A DNA stretch of 36,044 nt from an uncultured bacterium. Its GTDB lineage: Bacteria > Cyanobacteriota > Vampirovibrionia > Gastranaerophilales > Gastranaerophilaceae. A program made the position numbers and the translations under genes. Location of the stretch: NCBI GenBank assembly GCA_947361225.1, contig CANAIK010000013.1:1-36044 (forward strand). The letters run 5' to 3'. Positions 24,893 through 32,684 of this stretch are shown piece after piece. Below the pieces are notes generated by a model, which saw nothing but the letters and a program-made list of their open reading frames with translations, did no database searches and was not told the DNA's origin. How positions within the stretch are numbered: position 1 is the stretch's first letter; the number at the start of each line of letters is the position of its first letter.

Positions 24893-26323
24893 ATGAAAAA
24901 AACTACACAGGCACTTTCAGTAACATTAGTAATGTTTCTAACTTGTGCAAATGTTATGGCAAAACAGCCTTGCAAACAGCAAGAAAAGGTTCAAATATAC
25001 GCACACCCTTCCCTTATGAATGCTGATGCAACTGAAGTTAAAGATGCCAATTATGTATATCGTATCGGCGGAAAAGTATTAAAACAAAAAAACAGATTGG
25101 GTTTTACAAACAAAGAAAACCTATATGTTAATGCTTTCTCTAAAGATTTGTTAAATACAATGAGCGTTAGAAAAGGCGATAGAGATTTCGACATCAAAAT
25201 GCCTATTTCAAGATCTGAATTAGCATTTATGTTATCTCAAGGCTTAAATATGTCAAGTGTTGGTATTGTTAAAAATTATACTGACGTAACTAATTCATAT
25301 TGGGCAAGCACTGAAATCAAAAACGCAACAGCAGCAGACGTTATGATTGGATATCCGGATAAATCATTCAAACCTGATCAAGCAATCACAAAAGCTGAAG
25401 TTTTTGCAACTGTTGCAAAATTAATCGATGTTCCTTATGAAAATGACGGCACAGCTCCTACAATGAACGGTCGAGTTATTGAAAATATTCCTTCTTGGGC
25501 ATATGGATGCACAAAAGAAGTTGTTAATTCAGGTTTAATTGACAATCTTCCCGATGCTAAAACATTGTTCGAAAATCCATATTTATCAAGACATCAAGTT
25601 GCTACTTTAGTTAGTGAATTAAGATTAAAATACGGTTCTAACGGACAACTTGTTGGTGATGCATTCAAAAACGCAGGAACTCCTGTTGCAGTTAAAATTA
25701 AAATGTTAGATAGAATCGATGCTAAACATTCTAATATCGGAGATGTATTCACTGCAAAAACTACAGAAGAAGTTATGCTAAACGGTGAAACTTTCCCTGT
25801 TGGATCAATTGTTTACGGTCGTGTTGTTACAGTTCAAAGACCCGGTCTTAAAAATCACCCCGGTTCAATCACTGTTAAATTCGAAAAAATCAAAAATGGC
25901 GATTGCGTAGCTGAATTTCCTAAAGAAATGACTTCTGCAACTGCTGAATGTCTAAAAAATCCTAATATCGTAGCAAGAATTCTTGGTGTTCCATTTACAG
26001 GCGCTGCAAGAACTGCAGGTGTTATCGGAAGAAGTGCAGGTCAAGTTGTTAATATCTCAGCTAATGGAATAGAAGAATACGGTGATAGAATTTCAGATAC
26101 ATTTGTTGAAACATTCACCGGTCATCCCGGCAGAGGTGCTGCTAGTTTCGGTCATTCTTTCGTAACTATCGGAAAAGGTATTTATGGAATTGCTAAAACT
26201 GTAGTTTCAGGTACTTTTGGTGTAATTTATGAAATCGGTGATGAAATTGTTTATACAATCGTTCCATCATTGTCTAATTCATCAGCACTTAATCCGAATG
26301 AAGAATTAACAGTAATCTTTTAA
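24893..26323 (+). CDS. Exported S-layer-homology (SLH) domain protein
   Basis: A 476-residue envelope protein with a signal peptide (~1-24, ending NVMAKQ). An SLH repeat at ~137-188 is clear (NYTDVTNSYWASTEIKNATA, GYPDKSFKPDQAITKAEVFA); a second, weaker one follows at ~200-250 (IPSWAYGCTKEVVNSGLID, LSRHQVATLV). SLH domains bind pyruvylated cell-wall polymers, or peptidoglycan-linked polymers in cyanobacterial-type outer-membrane proteins. Residues ~270-330 form a beta-rich module (IGDVFTAKTTEEVMLNGETF, GSIVYGRVV), and the end is Gly-rich (FTGHPGRGAASFGHSF). It has no long beta-barrel, so it is not an SLH porin. The strong promoter, near-consensus ribosome binding site and following terminator suggest an abundant, separately transcribed protein. 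Confidence 0.87.
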   Translation: MKKTTQALSVTLVMFLTCANVMAKQPCKQQEKVQIYAHPSLMNADATEVKDANYVYRIGGKVLKQKNRLGFTNKENLYVNAFSKDLLNTMSVRKGDRDFDIKMPISRSELAFMLSQGLNMSSVGIVKNYTDVTNSYWASTEIKNATAADVMIGYPDKSFKPDQAITKAEVFATVAKLIDVPYENDGTAPTMNGRVIENIPSWAYGCTKEVVNSGLIDNLPDAKTLFENPYLSRHQVATLVSELRLKYGSNGQLVGDAFKNAGTPVAVKIKMLDRIDAKHSNIGDVFTAKTTEEVMLNGETFPVGSIVYGRVVTVQRPGLKNHPGSITVKFEKIKNGDCVAEFPKEMTSATAECLKNPNIVARILGVPFTGAARTAGVIGRSAGQVVNISANGIEEYGDRISDTFVETFTGHPGRGAASFGHSFVTIGKGIYGIAKTVVSGTFGVIYEIGDEIVYTIVPSLSNSSALNPNEELTVIF

Positions 26324-26344
26324 TTCAAATCGGAAAAAATATTT

Positions 26345-26379
26345 AAAATCCCAAAAACATTGATTTTTGGGATTTTTTT
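26345..26379 (+). terminator. Intrinsic terminator of the SLH protein gene
   Basis: Twelve-base-pair stem AAATCCCAAAAA/TTTTTGGGATTT (26346-26357 and 26364-26375), 6-nt loop, followed by a T run. Confidence 0.88.
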
Positions 26380-26417
26380 ATTATAAAGTTATAAAACTTA
26401 AGGTAAAAACCCTCTTT

Positions 26418-26446
26418 TTCTTGCATATTTTATTTTTTGCTATAAT
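26418..26446 (+). promoter_or_regulatory. Candidate promoter of the PBP1A gene, possibly leaderless
   Basis: TATAAT (26441-26446) with a poor -35 (TTCTTG, 26418-26423) at 17 nt. Initiation would fall at about 26453, one or two bases before the ATG at 26455, where no Shine-Dalgarno is visible. Confidence 0.4.
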
Positions 26447-26454
26447 ATGTTGCT

Positions 26455-28554
26455 ATGAGAAATGTCAAAAGAAAAAGAGTAAAACCAAAAAAAGGTCCAA
26501 AAAAAAGAAGCATTTTTTTGTGTTTCTTCTCAATGTGTCTATCAGCGGTTCTCGCTGCATTAGCTGCATTTAACATATACTTAGCAAGTTTACCTCCAAT
26601 ATCTAATTTTGAAGATATTAAACCAAATCCCGTTACAACAATCTATTCAGCGGATGGTGAGGTAATTAAAACTTTTACAGCATTTAAATTCGAAAAAGTT
26701 TCAATTGATAAAATACCTGATTACTTAAAACAAGCGGTAATTGCAACAGAAGACAAAAACTTCTACCATCACAGAGGTTTTGACACAATCGGTATGGCTC
26801 GTTCTATTCTTGCAAACGTTACCTCAGGACAAGTTAAACAAGGAGCCTCAACAATAACTCAACAGCTCGCTAGAATCCTGTTTTTATCAAATGAAAGAAC
26901 TTTTGATAGAAAAATTAAAGAATTAATTATCGCTCATAGAATTGAAAAGACAATTTCTAAAGACGAAATTCTTGAAATGTACTTAAACTCGGTTTATCTG
27001 GGTTCAGGTGTTTATGGGGTTTCAAGTGCGGCAAGAACCTTTTTTGATAAAGACTTATCCCAGCTAACCCTAGCCGAACAAGCCCTAATTGCGGGTCTGC
27101 CTCAAGCGCCCAGTGTTTATTCACCTTTTGCCAATAAAAAAGCGGGTTTAAAAAGAAGAGATCAAGTATTAAGAAGAATGTATCGAAACAAATATATTAC
27201 TTATGAACAAATGGAGCAAGCTCAAAAGGAAAAACTCCGTTTATCGAACAAACCTCGAATTTATTCCTACAACAAAGCCCCTTATTTTATAGATTTCGTT
27301 CTCAATGAATTGAAAAATATTGGTTTTGAAGAACAAGAAATCTCTCAGGGCGGTTTAAAAATTTACACAACACTTGATTATAAATCGCAAAATGCAGCTC
27401 AAATTTCAGGCATAGAGGCTCTTAATAAAGCTAATCTTAAAAAATCATATAATCAAATGGCTTTGTTTTCATTCTCTCCCACAACAGGAAGAATTTACGC
27501 TTATATCGGGGGTAAAAACTATGAAGAAAGCCAGTATGACAGAGTTTCAAAAGCTATAAGACCCTCAGGATCGTCCTTTAAGCCTTTTGTTTATGCTACC
27601 GCATTGCAACAAGGCGTAACAATAGACGATTCAATTGAAGACACCCCTTTGACTTTTAAGGATTGGTCGCCTCGAAACTACGGTAAAAAATACAGAGGAA
27701 GAATCACAATCTGGCAAGCCCTGGCGGTTTCTTCCAACGTCGCTGCGGTTCGATTGATTAAAAAATCAGGAGTAGACGCAGTTATCCAAACAGCAAGGGA
27801 AATGGGCATAACCACACCTTTATCCAACGATATGACAATTGCGTTAGGGTCTAACGGTGTTAAACTGTATGATATGGTAGTTTCCTACGGCGCTTTTGCA
27901 AACGGCGGTTTTAGAGTCCGTCCATATAGCGTTGAGCGTGTTGAAAACTCAAGAGGGGTTACAATTTACGAGAATTCAGGAGCAAAAATTGTCAAGGTTA
28001 TCAATTTTGAAACCGCAGCCGGTATGACCTATATGCTCAGAAAAGTAGTTGAAGTGGGAACCGGAAAAGCCGCTAATATCGCTCAAAATATCGCAGGAAA
28101 AACAGGAACAACAAACAATTATAGAGACGCTTGGTTTGTGGGATACACTCCTGAAGTTGTAACAGGGGTTTGGGTTGGAAACGACAACAACTCAAAACTT
28201 CCCGGAATTACAGGAGGATCGCTGCCCGCTCGAATTTTTGCCGATTATATGAAGGTTATTGTTAAGAATTTCCCTCAAAGTGTGTTTGATTATCCGAAAA
28301 TGAACGGCGGACACGGATCTAACATTAAATTGGACGATGTTGATGAAACTCCCGACGAATCAGATGATGACGATGATAATATCGAAGTTCCAATCCCGCA
28401 AGACGTTAACGAGCCTGTTGAAGAAGAACCCGTAGGCAAGCCTCAAAAGCCTACAAAACCAAAAAAGCAGCTTTTTGATACTCAAAAATCGGATTTAATC
28501 GAATATGACGATGAAAAACCTGCTAATACCATAGTTCCGCTTCCAGGGGTCTAG
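26455..28554 (+). CDS. mrcA: Bifunctional penicillin-binding protein 1A
   Basis: A 699-residue class A PBP that polymerises glycan strands and cross-links peptides at the outer face of the inner membrane. Basic N terminus, one transmembrane helix (~19-45), then a GT51 transglycosylase domain: catalytic Glu in ATEDKNFYHHRGFD (~98), QGASTITQQLAR and KIKELIIAHRIEK. The transpeptidase domain has SSFKP (active Ser ~372), SSN (AVSSNVAAVRL) and KTGTTNNYRDAWF (~549). The C-terminal ~70 residues are a disordered Asp/Glu- then Pro/Lys-rich tail. ruvC starts one nucleotide after its stop, so the genes from here to mtnA probably form an operon. Confidence 0.96.
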   Translation: MRNVKRKRVKPKKGPKKRSIFLCFFSMCLSAVLAALAAFNIYLASLPPISNFEDIKPNPVTTIYSADGEVIKTFTAFKFEKVSIDKIPDYLKQAVIATEDKNFYHHRGFDTIGMARSILANVTSGQVKQGASTITQQLARILFLSNERTFDRKIKELIIAHRIEKTISKDEILEMYLNSVYLGSGVYGVSSAARTFFDKDLSQLTLAEQALIAGLPQAPSVYSPFANKKAGLKRRDQVLRRMYRNKYITYEQMEQAQKEKLRLSNKPRIYSYNKAPYFIDFVLNELKNIGFEEQEISQGGLKIYTTLDYKSQNAAQISGIEALNKANLKKSYNQMALFSFSPTTGRIYAYIGGKNYEESQYDRVSKAIRPSGSSFKPFVYATALQQGVTIDDSIEDTPLTFKDWSPRNYGKKYRGRITIWQALAVSSNVAAVRLIKKSGVDAVIQTAREMGITTPLSNDMTIALGSNGVKLYDMVVSYGAFANGGFRVRPYSVERVENSRGVTIYENSGAKIVKVINFETAAGMTYMLRKVVEVGTGKAANIAQNIAGKTGTTNNYRDAWFVGYTPEVVTGVWVGNDNNSKLPGITGGSLPARIFADYMKVIVKNFPQSVFDYPKMNGGHGSNIKLDDVDETPDESDDDDDNIEVPIPQDVNEPVEEEPVGKPQKPTKPKKQLFDTQKSDLIEYDDEKPANTIVPLPGV

Positions 28555-28555
28555 A

Positions 28556-29044
28556 ATGCTTGTTTTAGGTCTTGATCCGGGAATTGGAATAACAGGTTAC
28601 AGTTTTATCGAGGCAAAAAACGAAAAAATTAATCTTCTAACAAGCGGGTCAATTCAAACAGACAAAAACGCAGCCCATCCAAAAAGGCTTTTGGAACTTC
28701 AAAACGATCTTGATTTTTTAATAAAAAAATACAAACCCGATTGCGCCTCAGTTGAGCAGTTGTTTTTTTTCAAAAATCAAAAAACAATTATCCCCGTAGC
28801 GCAGGCAAGAGGGGTAATTTTATTGACATTAGAAAAAAATTCCATTCCAATGTATGAATACACTCCTTTGGTTGTAAAACAAACAATAACAGGTCACGGA
28901 CGAGCTGATAAGAGTTTGGTTAAAATAATGGTAAAAAAATTTATAGAATTAGACCAAAATATTAAATTAGATGATACAATAGATTCAGTAGCACTTGCGA
29001 TTTGTCATTTGCAGAACTTAAGATTCAAAGAGGAGATTCAATGA
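28556..29044 (+). CDS. ruvC: Holliday junction resolvase RuvC
   Basis: A 162-residue endonuclease that cuts Holliday junctions bound by RuvAB during recombinational repair. The four acidic active-site residues are present: D7 (LGLDPGIGITGY), E67 (SVEQLFF), and D140 and D143 (LDDTIDSVALAICH). Length matches the family. Its start follows the PBP1A stop by a single base, and its TGA stop overlaps the ATG of the next gene as ATGA, showing that TGA is a normal stop here. ruvA and ruvB are not in the window. Confidence 0.96.
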   Translation: MLVLGLDPGIGITGYSFIEAKNEKINLLTSGSIQTDKNAAHPKRLLELQNDLDFLIKKYKPDCASVEQLFFFKNQKTIIPVAQARGVILLTLEKNSIPMYEYTPLVVKQTITGHGRADKSLVKIMVKKFIELDQNIKLDDTIDSVALAICHLQNLRFKEEIQ

Positions 29045-29520
29045 ACCTGTTAATTATCAAAAGAACAATAATTTTTTCCTTAATTTTAGGTGCAATGCTT
29101 GGAATTGTTGGATTATTGCCATTTTTAATAGGGTATGTTCTTTTTATTCTATTATTTTTCTCATCTGTTATCGTAATCTTGTATATGAAAAAAAATGACA
29201 AATATTTAGGAATTATTGACACCCAGCAAGGTGCAATCCTAGGCTCAATTATAGGATTTTTCTCAACCGTCGGATTCTTCCTTGCGTTTAGTCCTATGGT
29301 TTGTATTATAAAATTAATTTTTAAAAACTATTATTCATATGCTATCCCCGATGCTTTTTCAATGGGCTTATGGTTATTTGCAATAATTGTTTTTATGGTT
29401 TCTATAATTTTTTCTATGGTAAATAGTGTTAGCGCTATGGGTTTAGCGTTTATTTTATCATATTTTGAAAAAAAACCCGAAGAATACGACGCACCGCTGG
29501 ATATTAAGATTGAGGATTAA
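29041..29520 (+). CDS. Small multi-pass membrane protein of unknown function
   Basis: A 159-residue protein with about four transmembrane helices (residues ~10-30, ~35-50, ~65-90 and ~110-140) and a short acidic cytoplasmic tail (KKPEEYDAPLDIKIED). No family is recognised. An in-frame ATG occurs at 29002, but the one at 29041 has AGAGGAGA just upstream and overlaps the ruvC stop, so translation is coupled. mtnA follows after 5 nt. Its position gives little hint of function. Confidence 0.75.
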   Translation: MNLLIIKRTIIFSLILGAMLGIVGLLPFLIGYVLFILLFFSSVIVILYMKKNDKYLGIIDTQQGAILGSIIGFFSTVGFFLAFSPMVCIIKLIFKNYYSYAIPDAFSMGLWLFAIIVFMVSIIFSMVNSVSAMGLAFILSYFEKKPEEYDAPLDIKIED

Positions 29521-29525
29521 CTCTT

Positions 29526-30560
29526 ATGGAAAAAACAATTGAATGGATTAAAACCAACAACTTTGGCTACTCAAAAATGATTGACCAAACGCAATTACCC
29601 TATATTTACAAAAAAATAAGCATAAACTCATCCAAAGATATGTATAGCGCAATTAAATCAATGATTGTAAGAGGAGCTCCGGCAATTGGAATAGCAGGGG
29701 CGCACGGGGTTATTTTAGGCGCAATCGAGAGTTTAAATTGCGACAATTTTGTTGAGAATATTAAAAAAATTGCATCATTTATAAATTCTTCCCGCCCGAC
29801 AGCAGTGAATCTTGTTTGGGCAATTAAAGAACAGCTAAAGGTCTTAGAAAAAAACAAAAATGAAGATAGAAAAACAATTATTGATTTATTAATCGAGAAT
29901 GCAATAAGACTGGAAAACGACGATATTGAAATTAACAAAAAAATCGGCGAATACGGTTCAGCTATAATTCCTAAAGGAGCAACGATTCTAACCCATTGCA
30001 ACGCAGGATCTTTAGCAACAGTCGGTTGGGGAACGGCACTGGGCGTTGTTCGAAGTGCATTTGAAAAAGACAAAACAATTAAAGTTTTTGCGGATGAAAC
30101 CCGCCCAAGAGGTCAAGGCGCAAGACTAACAACCTACGAATTAACAAAAGATAACATTAATACAACCCTTATAACAGACGGAATGGGGGCGTATTTTATG
30201 AGAAAAAAAATGATTGATGTGGTTGTGGTTGGTGCGGATAGAATTTCTTTAAATGGCGATTGTGCTAATAAAATCGGCACTTATATGGTTGCAATTGCAG
30301 CTAAATACCACAATATTCCTTTCTATGTTGCCGCCCCTAAATCCACAATTGACCCTGCAATTAAATCAGGAGATGAAATTGTTATTGAATTGAGAGACGA
30401 AAAAGAAGTTACAACAATTAACGATAAACCCATTTGCGTTTCCAATGTCAACATTATAAACCCCTCATTCGACGTCACTCCGGGCGCTCTAATTACGGGA
30501 ATTATTACCGAATATGGTATAATCAAACCAAATGAAATACATAAACTTTTTACAAAATAG
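29526..30560 (+). CDS. mtnA: Methylthioribose-1-phosphate isomerase
   Basis: A 344-residue enzyme of the methionine salvage pathway that converts 5-methylthioribose-1-phosphate to methylthioribulose-1-phosphate. Family marks are IVRGAPAIGIAGAHGV (~48-62), the catalytic Cys158 in LTHCNAGSLATVGWGTA, ADETRPRGQGARLT (189-202), and the catalytic Asp238 in VVGADRISLNGDCANKIGTY. Related eIF2B-alpha-type proteins share the fold, but the Cys/Asp pair marks a true MtnA. The gene starts 5 nt after the membrane protein gene and has no strong ribosome binding site of its own. No other salvage gene (mtnB, mtnC, mtnD, mtnK) is visible nearby. Confidence 0.95.
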   Translation: MEKTIEWIKTNNFGYSKMIDQTQLPYIYKKISINSSKDMYSAIKSMIVRGAPAIGIAGAHGVILGAIESLNCDNFVENIKKIASFINSSRPTAVNLVWAIKEQLKVLEKNKNEDRKTIIDLLIENAIRLENDDIEINKKIGEYGSAIIPKGATILTHCNAGSLATVGWGTALGVVRSAFEKDKTIKVFADETRPRGQGARLTTYELTKDNINTTLITDGMGAYFMRKKMIDVVVVGADRISLNGDCANKIGTYMVAIAAKYHNIPFYVAAPKSTIDPAIKSGDEIVIELRDEKEVTTINDKPICVSNVNIINPSFDVTPGALITGIITEYGIIKPNEIHKLFTK

Positions 30561-30577
30561 CAATACTATGGTATAAA
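30549..30577 (+). promoter_or_regulatory. Promoter of infC
   Basis: TTTACA (30549-30554), 17-nt spacer, TATAAA (30572-30577). The -35 box lies in the last codons of mtnA. Transcription would begin near 30584, 23 nt before the ATT start codon. Confidence 0.65.
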
Positions 30578-30606
30578 TAAATATATAGTTAATAGGAGAT
30601 AAAAAA

Positions 30607-31140
30607 ATTAGCAGAAATGATTACAAAGCTCAAAATGAGCTATTAAACGAAAGAATCCGGGCCAAAGAAGTTAGGCTCATTGATGACGAAGGTGTTAACC
30701 ACGGAACAATTTCCACCCAAAAAGCCCTTCAAATGGCACGAGAACGAGACTTAGACTTAGTTGTGGTATCTGCTAATCAAGCTCCCCCCGTAGCAAAAAT
30801 TCTGGATTGGGGTAAATATAAATACGAAACCGAAAAAAAAGCCAAAGAGGCTAAGAAAAAACAGCACACGGTTGATATTAAAGAAGTCAAAATGCGCTAT
30901 AAAATTGACGTCCACGATTATGAGGTGAGACTCAAAGCGGCAAAAAAATTCCTTAGTGCGGGGAACAAAGTAAAAGTTGTTATTATGTTAAGAGGCAGAG
31001 AAATGCAGCATTCTCACCTTGCAATGGATTTAATCAGCAAGTTTCAGAATGAATTTGAACAAGATAATGTTATTGTTGAAAAAAAACCGCAGGTTGAAGG
31101 TCGAAATGTTGTAATGGTACTTGCTCCGGGCGCTAAATAG
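30607..31140 (+). CDS. infC: Translation initiation factor IF-3, with an ATT start codon
   Basis: A 177-residue factor that binds the 30S subunit, prevents premature subunit joining and checks the start codon. The N domain (NERIRAKEVRLIDDEGVNHG, AKILDWGKYKYE), linker helix and C domain (EVKMRYKIDVHDYEVRLKAA, GRNVVMVLAPG) are complete. The first ATG is at 30733 and would delete the conserved NERIR region. Reading back in frame gives MSRNDYKAQNELLNERI from ATT at 30607, with AGGAG at 30594-30598, eight nucleotides away. Use of a rare AUU start lets IF-3 repress its own translation in E. coli, so the same feedback is likely here. The usual partners rpmI and rplT do not follow. Confidence 0.93.
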   Translation: MSRNDYKAQNELLNERIRAKEVRLIDDEGVNHGTISTQKALQMARERDLDLVVVSANQAPPVAKILDWGKYKYETEKKAKEAKKKQHTVDIKEVKMRYKIDVHDYEVRLKAAKKFLSAGNKVKVVIMLRGREMQHSHLAMDLISKFQNEFEQDNVIVEKKPQVEGRNVVMVLAPGAK

Positions 31141-31191
31141 TGCTCTATTTTTGCCCTTGGGTAGAATATCTTACTTTCTAATAAAAATTAA

Positions 31192-31229
31192 TATAGAACT
31201 TGGATTACTTAAAAAATCCAAGTTCTATA
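31192..31229 (+). terminator. Long hairpin after infC, probable terminator or mRNA stabiliser
   Basis: Perfect 15-bp stem TATAGAACTTGGATT/AATCCAAGTTCTATA (31192-31206 and 31215-31229) with an 8-nt loop. The following bases are AGTTTAATCCTTTTTT, so the T tract is displaced; it may terminate weakly or protect the 3' end. Confidence 0.6.
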
Positions 31230-31322
31230 AGTTTAATCCTTTTTTAGAATCCTGTAATAAAATTCGTTAAAATTATTTTTTTTAAAAAATGAGCAGTTAT
31301 TTGTAAAGTTTTGTAAAAAAAT

Positions 31323-31451
31323 TTGACAACTTAGATAAAAATACGCAAAATTAAAAATTCAGCATCATTAAATAAAATGTAAACTCCTCTATAAACTCCG
31401 TAATACTAATTCTATCCATCACGGCTTAATTTTTAAAGTTAGCCGTTTTTT
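31323..31451 (+). ncRNA. Candidate small RNA with its own promoter and terminator
   Basis: TTGACA (31323-31328) lies 17 nt upstream of CAAAAT (31346-31351). A transcript starting near 31358 would run ~90 nt to the terminator at 31421-31451. It would contain ACTCCTCT, complementary to a Shine-Dalgarno, in an otherwise open region. The -10 is weak and no conservation evidence is available. Confidence 0.3.
31421..31451 (+). terminator. Intrinsic terminator, plus strand
   Basis: ACGGCT (from ~31421) pairs with AGCCGT (~31441-31446); the inner bases can extend the stem, and eight T residues follow. On the minus strand there is no T run after the stem, so it does not obviously serve the convergent RNR-like gene. 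Confidence 0.75.
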
Positions 31452-32681
31452 TTATGTCTTTTTTTCATCCTTAAACACGCTAATTCCCTTAAGACCGTAG
31501 TTTTTAGCCGTTTTAATAATCCTATCAACGTCCTTAGTTGTTGAATTATTATCCAGAATTATTGTTTTAGATATTTGTCCGTCCAAATATTTTTGAGCAG
31601 TTTTAAGAGTCAAAAGCTCCTTATCAATATCTTTTTCCCTTGGTTCAATCGAAGGAAACACCCCTAAAACCCTTGAAGTTGTGCCGTTTGGAGAAAACGC
31701 CATTTTGCAGTTTAAACTTTTTGCCACTTTTAGAATTTTATCCAGAACCCCAAGTGCGTTTTTTGATCCATATTCAAAATTAAGCTTATAAAGCAAATCT
31801 TGATACCCTAAAACCCCGATATATGCGTTTTTATCAATATTATTAAGCGCTTTTTTTAGAATTTTCAAAGTCTTTTTTAAATATTTATAATCAACACTAT
31901 TTTTTTTATAATTATAAAATTTTGCTAAATTAATCTGTGCTAAAGTCAATCCCTCGTTGGGTTTTAGTTCAGCAGCAGCACAGCAATCGCAAATATAGTT
32001 TTTATTGTTAGAAAAAATAATCCCGGGCTCCCCTTTTTTTAACATTGAATCCAAAAGACAATTATAAACTTTTTCGTTGCGGTTGTTAAAAAATTCATCG
32101 TCAATAACAACCGATAAATCAAAACACCAATCATTATAGTCGGCATTATTTTTTAATTGAATAAATTCTTCAATTTTTGGATGATTTATATTCAAAAGCG
32201 CAATCCCGGCCGGAGGGCGAATTGCGAAGGGTTCTTTTTGCTTAAAATATTTATTAATTTTAATAATTTCTTCTATAGGATTCGAAAAATTAGAAAAATT
32301 AATCCCAACCCCCTTGGCGTTATCAATAAAATCGTCAAAATAACTTAAATCAACGTTCTTAGGGTCAAGTTCGATTCCAAGGGCGGAACTTGGATTTTTT
32401 ATATCCAAATAACAAGAACTTGAAAGGGTTACAAACCCTTTTTTTAGTAAATTTGATAATTCCTCTTTTTCTTTATTGTTAGAAAAAATTTGGGATGAAA
32501 TTTTATCAAAAAAAGTGTTAATATTCTCGTTTTGAGCAATTATTTTTCTTTCAACCAAAGGTTTTTTATTAATTCTAGGGTTTTCAAAACCACAAGAATC
32601 CGATTCTAAATCCGCTCTTACAGCAGGGTAGTGATTCAAAAAATTTATCGGTTTTACTTGATTTATCGGATTTAGAATCAT
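31452..32681 (-). CDS. Shortened class II ribonucleotide reductase-like protein
   Basis: A 409-residue protein that follows the block order of class II (B12-dependent) ribonucleotide reductase large subunits, usually 700 residues or more. Recognisable pieces: LSSSCYLD (C90, like the first redox Cys), GVGINFS, RPPAGIALLNINHPKIEEFI (~155-174, like RRGANMGxLxxDHPDIxxFI), EPGIIF, then CAAAELKPNEGLTLAQINL (~234-252), LGYQDLLYKL, SPNGTTSRVLGVFPSIEP (~330-347), and KTIILDNNSTTKDV with GLKGISVFKD at the end. The radical Cys position (C234) is kept. The paired Asn and Glu appear replaced (Asp two residues before, Ala two after), and the second redox Cys is Leu. The ATP-cone and N-terminal ~100 residues are absent. 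The frame is intact. It starts 3 nt after scpB, so is likely co-transcribed with smc-scpA-scpB. It may be a non-catalytic paralogue; function unknown. Confidence 0.78.
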   Translation of the reverse strand: MILNPINQVKPINFLNHYPAVRADLESDSCGFENPRINKKPLVERKIIAQNENINTFFDKISSQIFSNNKEKEELSNLLKKGFVTLSSSCYLDIKNPSSALGIELDPKNVDLSYFDDFIDNAKGVGINFSNFSNPIEEIIKINKYFKQKEPFAIRPPAGIALLNINHPKIEEFIQLKNNADYNDWCFDLSVVIDDEFFNNRNEKVYNCLLDSMLKKGEPGIIFSNNKNYICDCCAAAELKPNEGLTLAQINLAKFYNYKKNSVDYKYLKKTLKILKKALNNIDKNAYIGVLGYQDLLYKLNFEYGSKNALGVLDKILKVAKSLNCKMAFSPNGTTSRVLGVFPSIEPREKDIDKELLTLKTAQKYLDGQISKTIILDNNSTTKDVDRIIKTAKNYGLKGISVFKDEKKT

Positions 32682-32684
32682 AAT

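Larger units (their letters stand above)
31141..31451. other. Non-coding gap between infC and the convergent RNR-like gene
   Basis: No credible reading frame. It holds a long perfect hairpin (31192-31229), a consensus-like TTGACA at 31323 and an intrinsic terminator at 31421-31451 that acts on the plus strand. Confidence 0.6.

Noticed and set aside
28995-29050. Stop codon reassignment (TGA as a sense codon)
   Set aside because: TGA ends ruvC and lspA at normal family lengths with overlapping ATG starts, so TGA is a stop.
30733-31140. ATG at 30733 as the start of infC
   Set aside because: It removes the conserved first 42 residues and has no suitable ribosome binding site; ATT at 30607 explains both.
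31452-32681. Pseudogene remnant of a ribonucleotide reductase
   Set aside because: The frame is open throughout, the motif order is collinear, and the gene is tightly spaced behind scpB, so it is called as a real but divergent gene.
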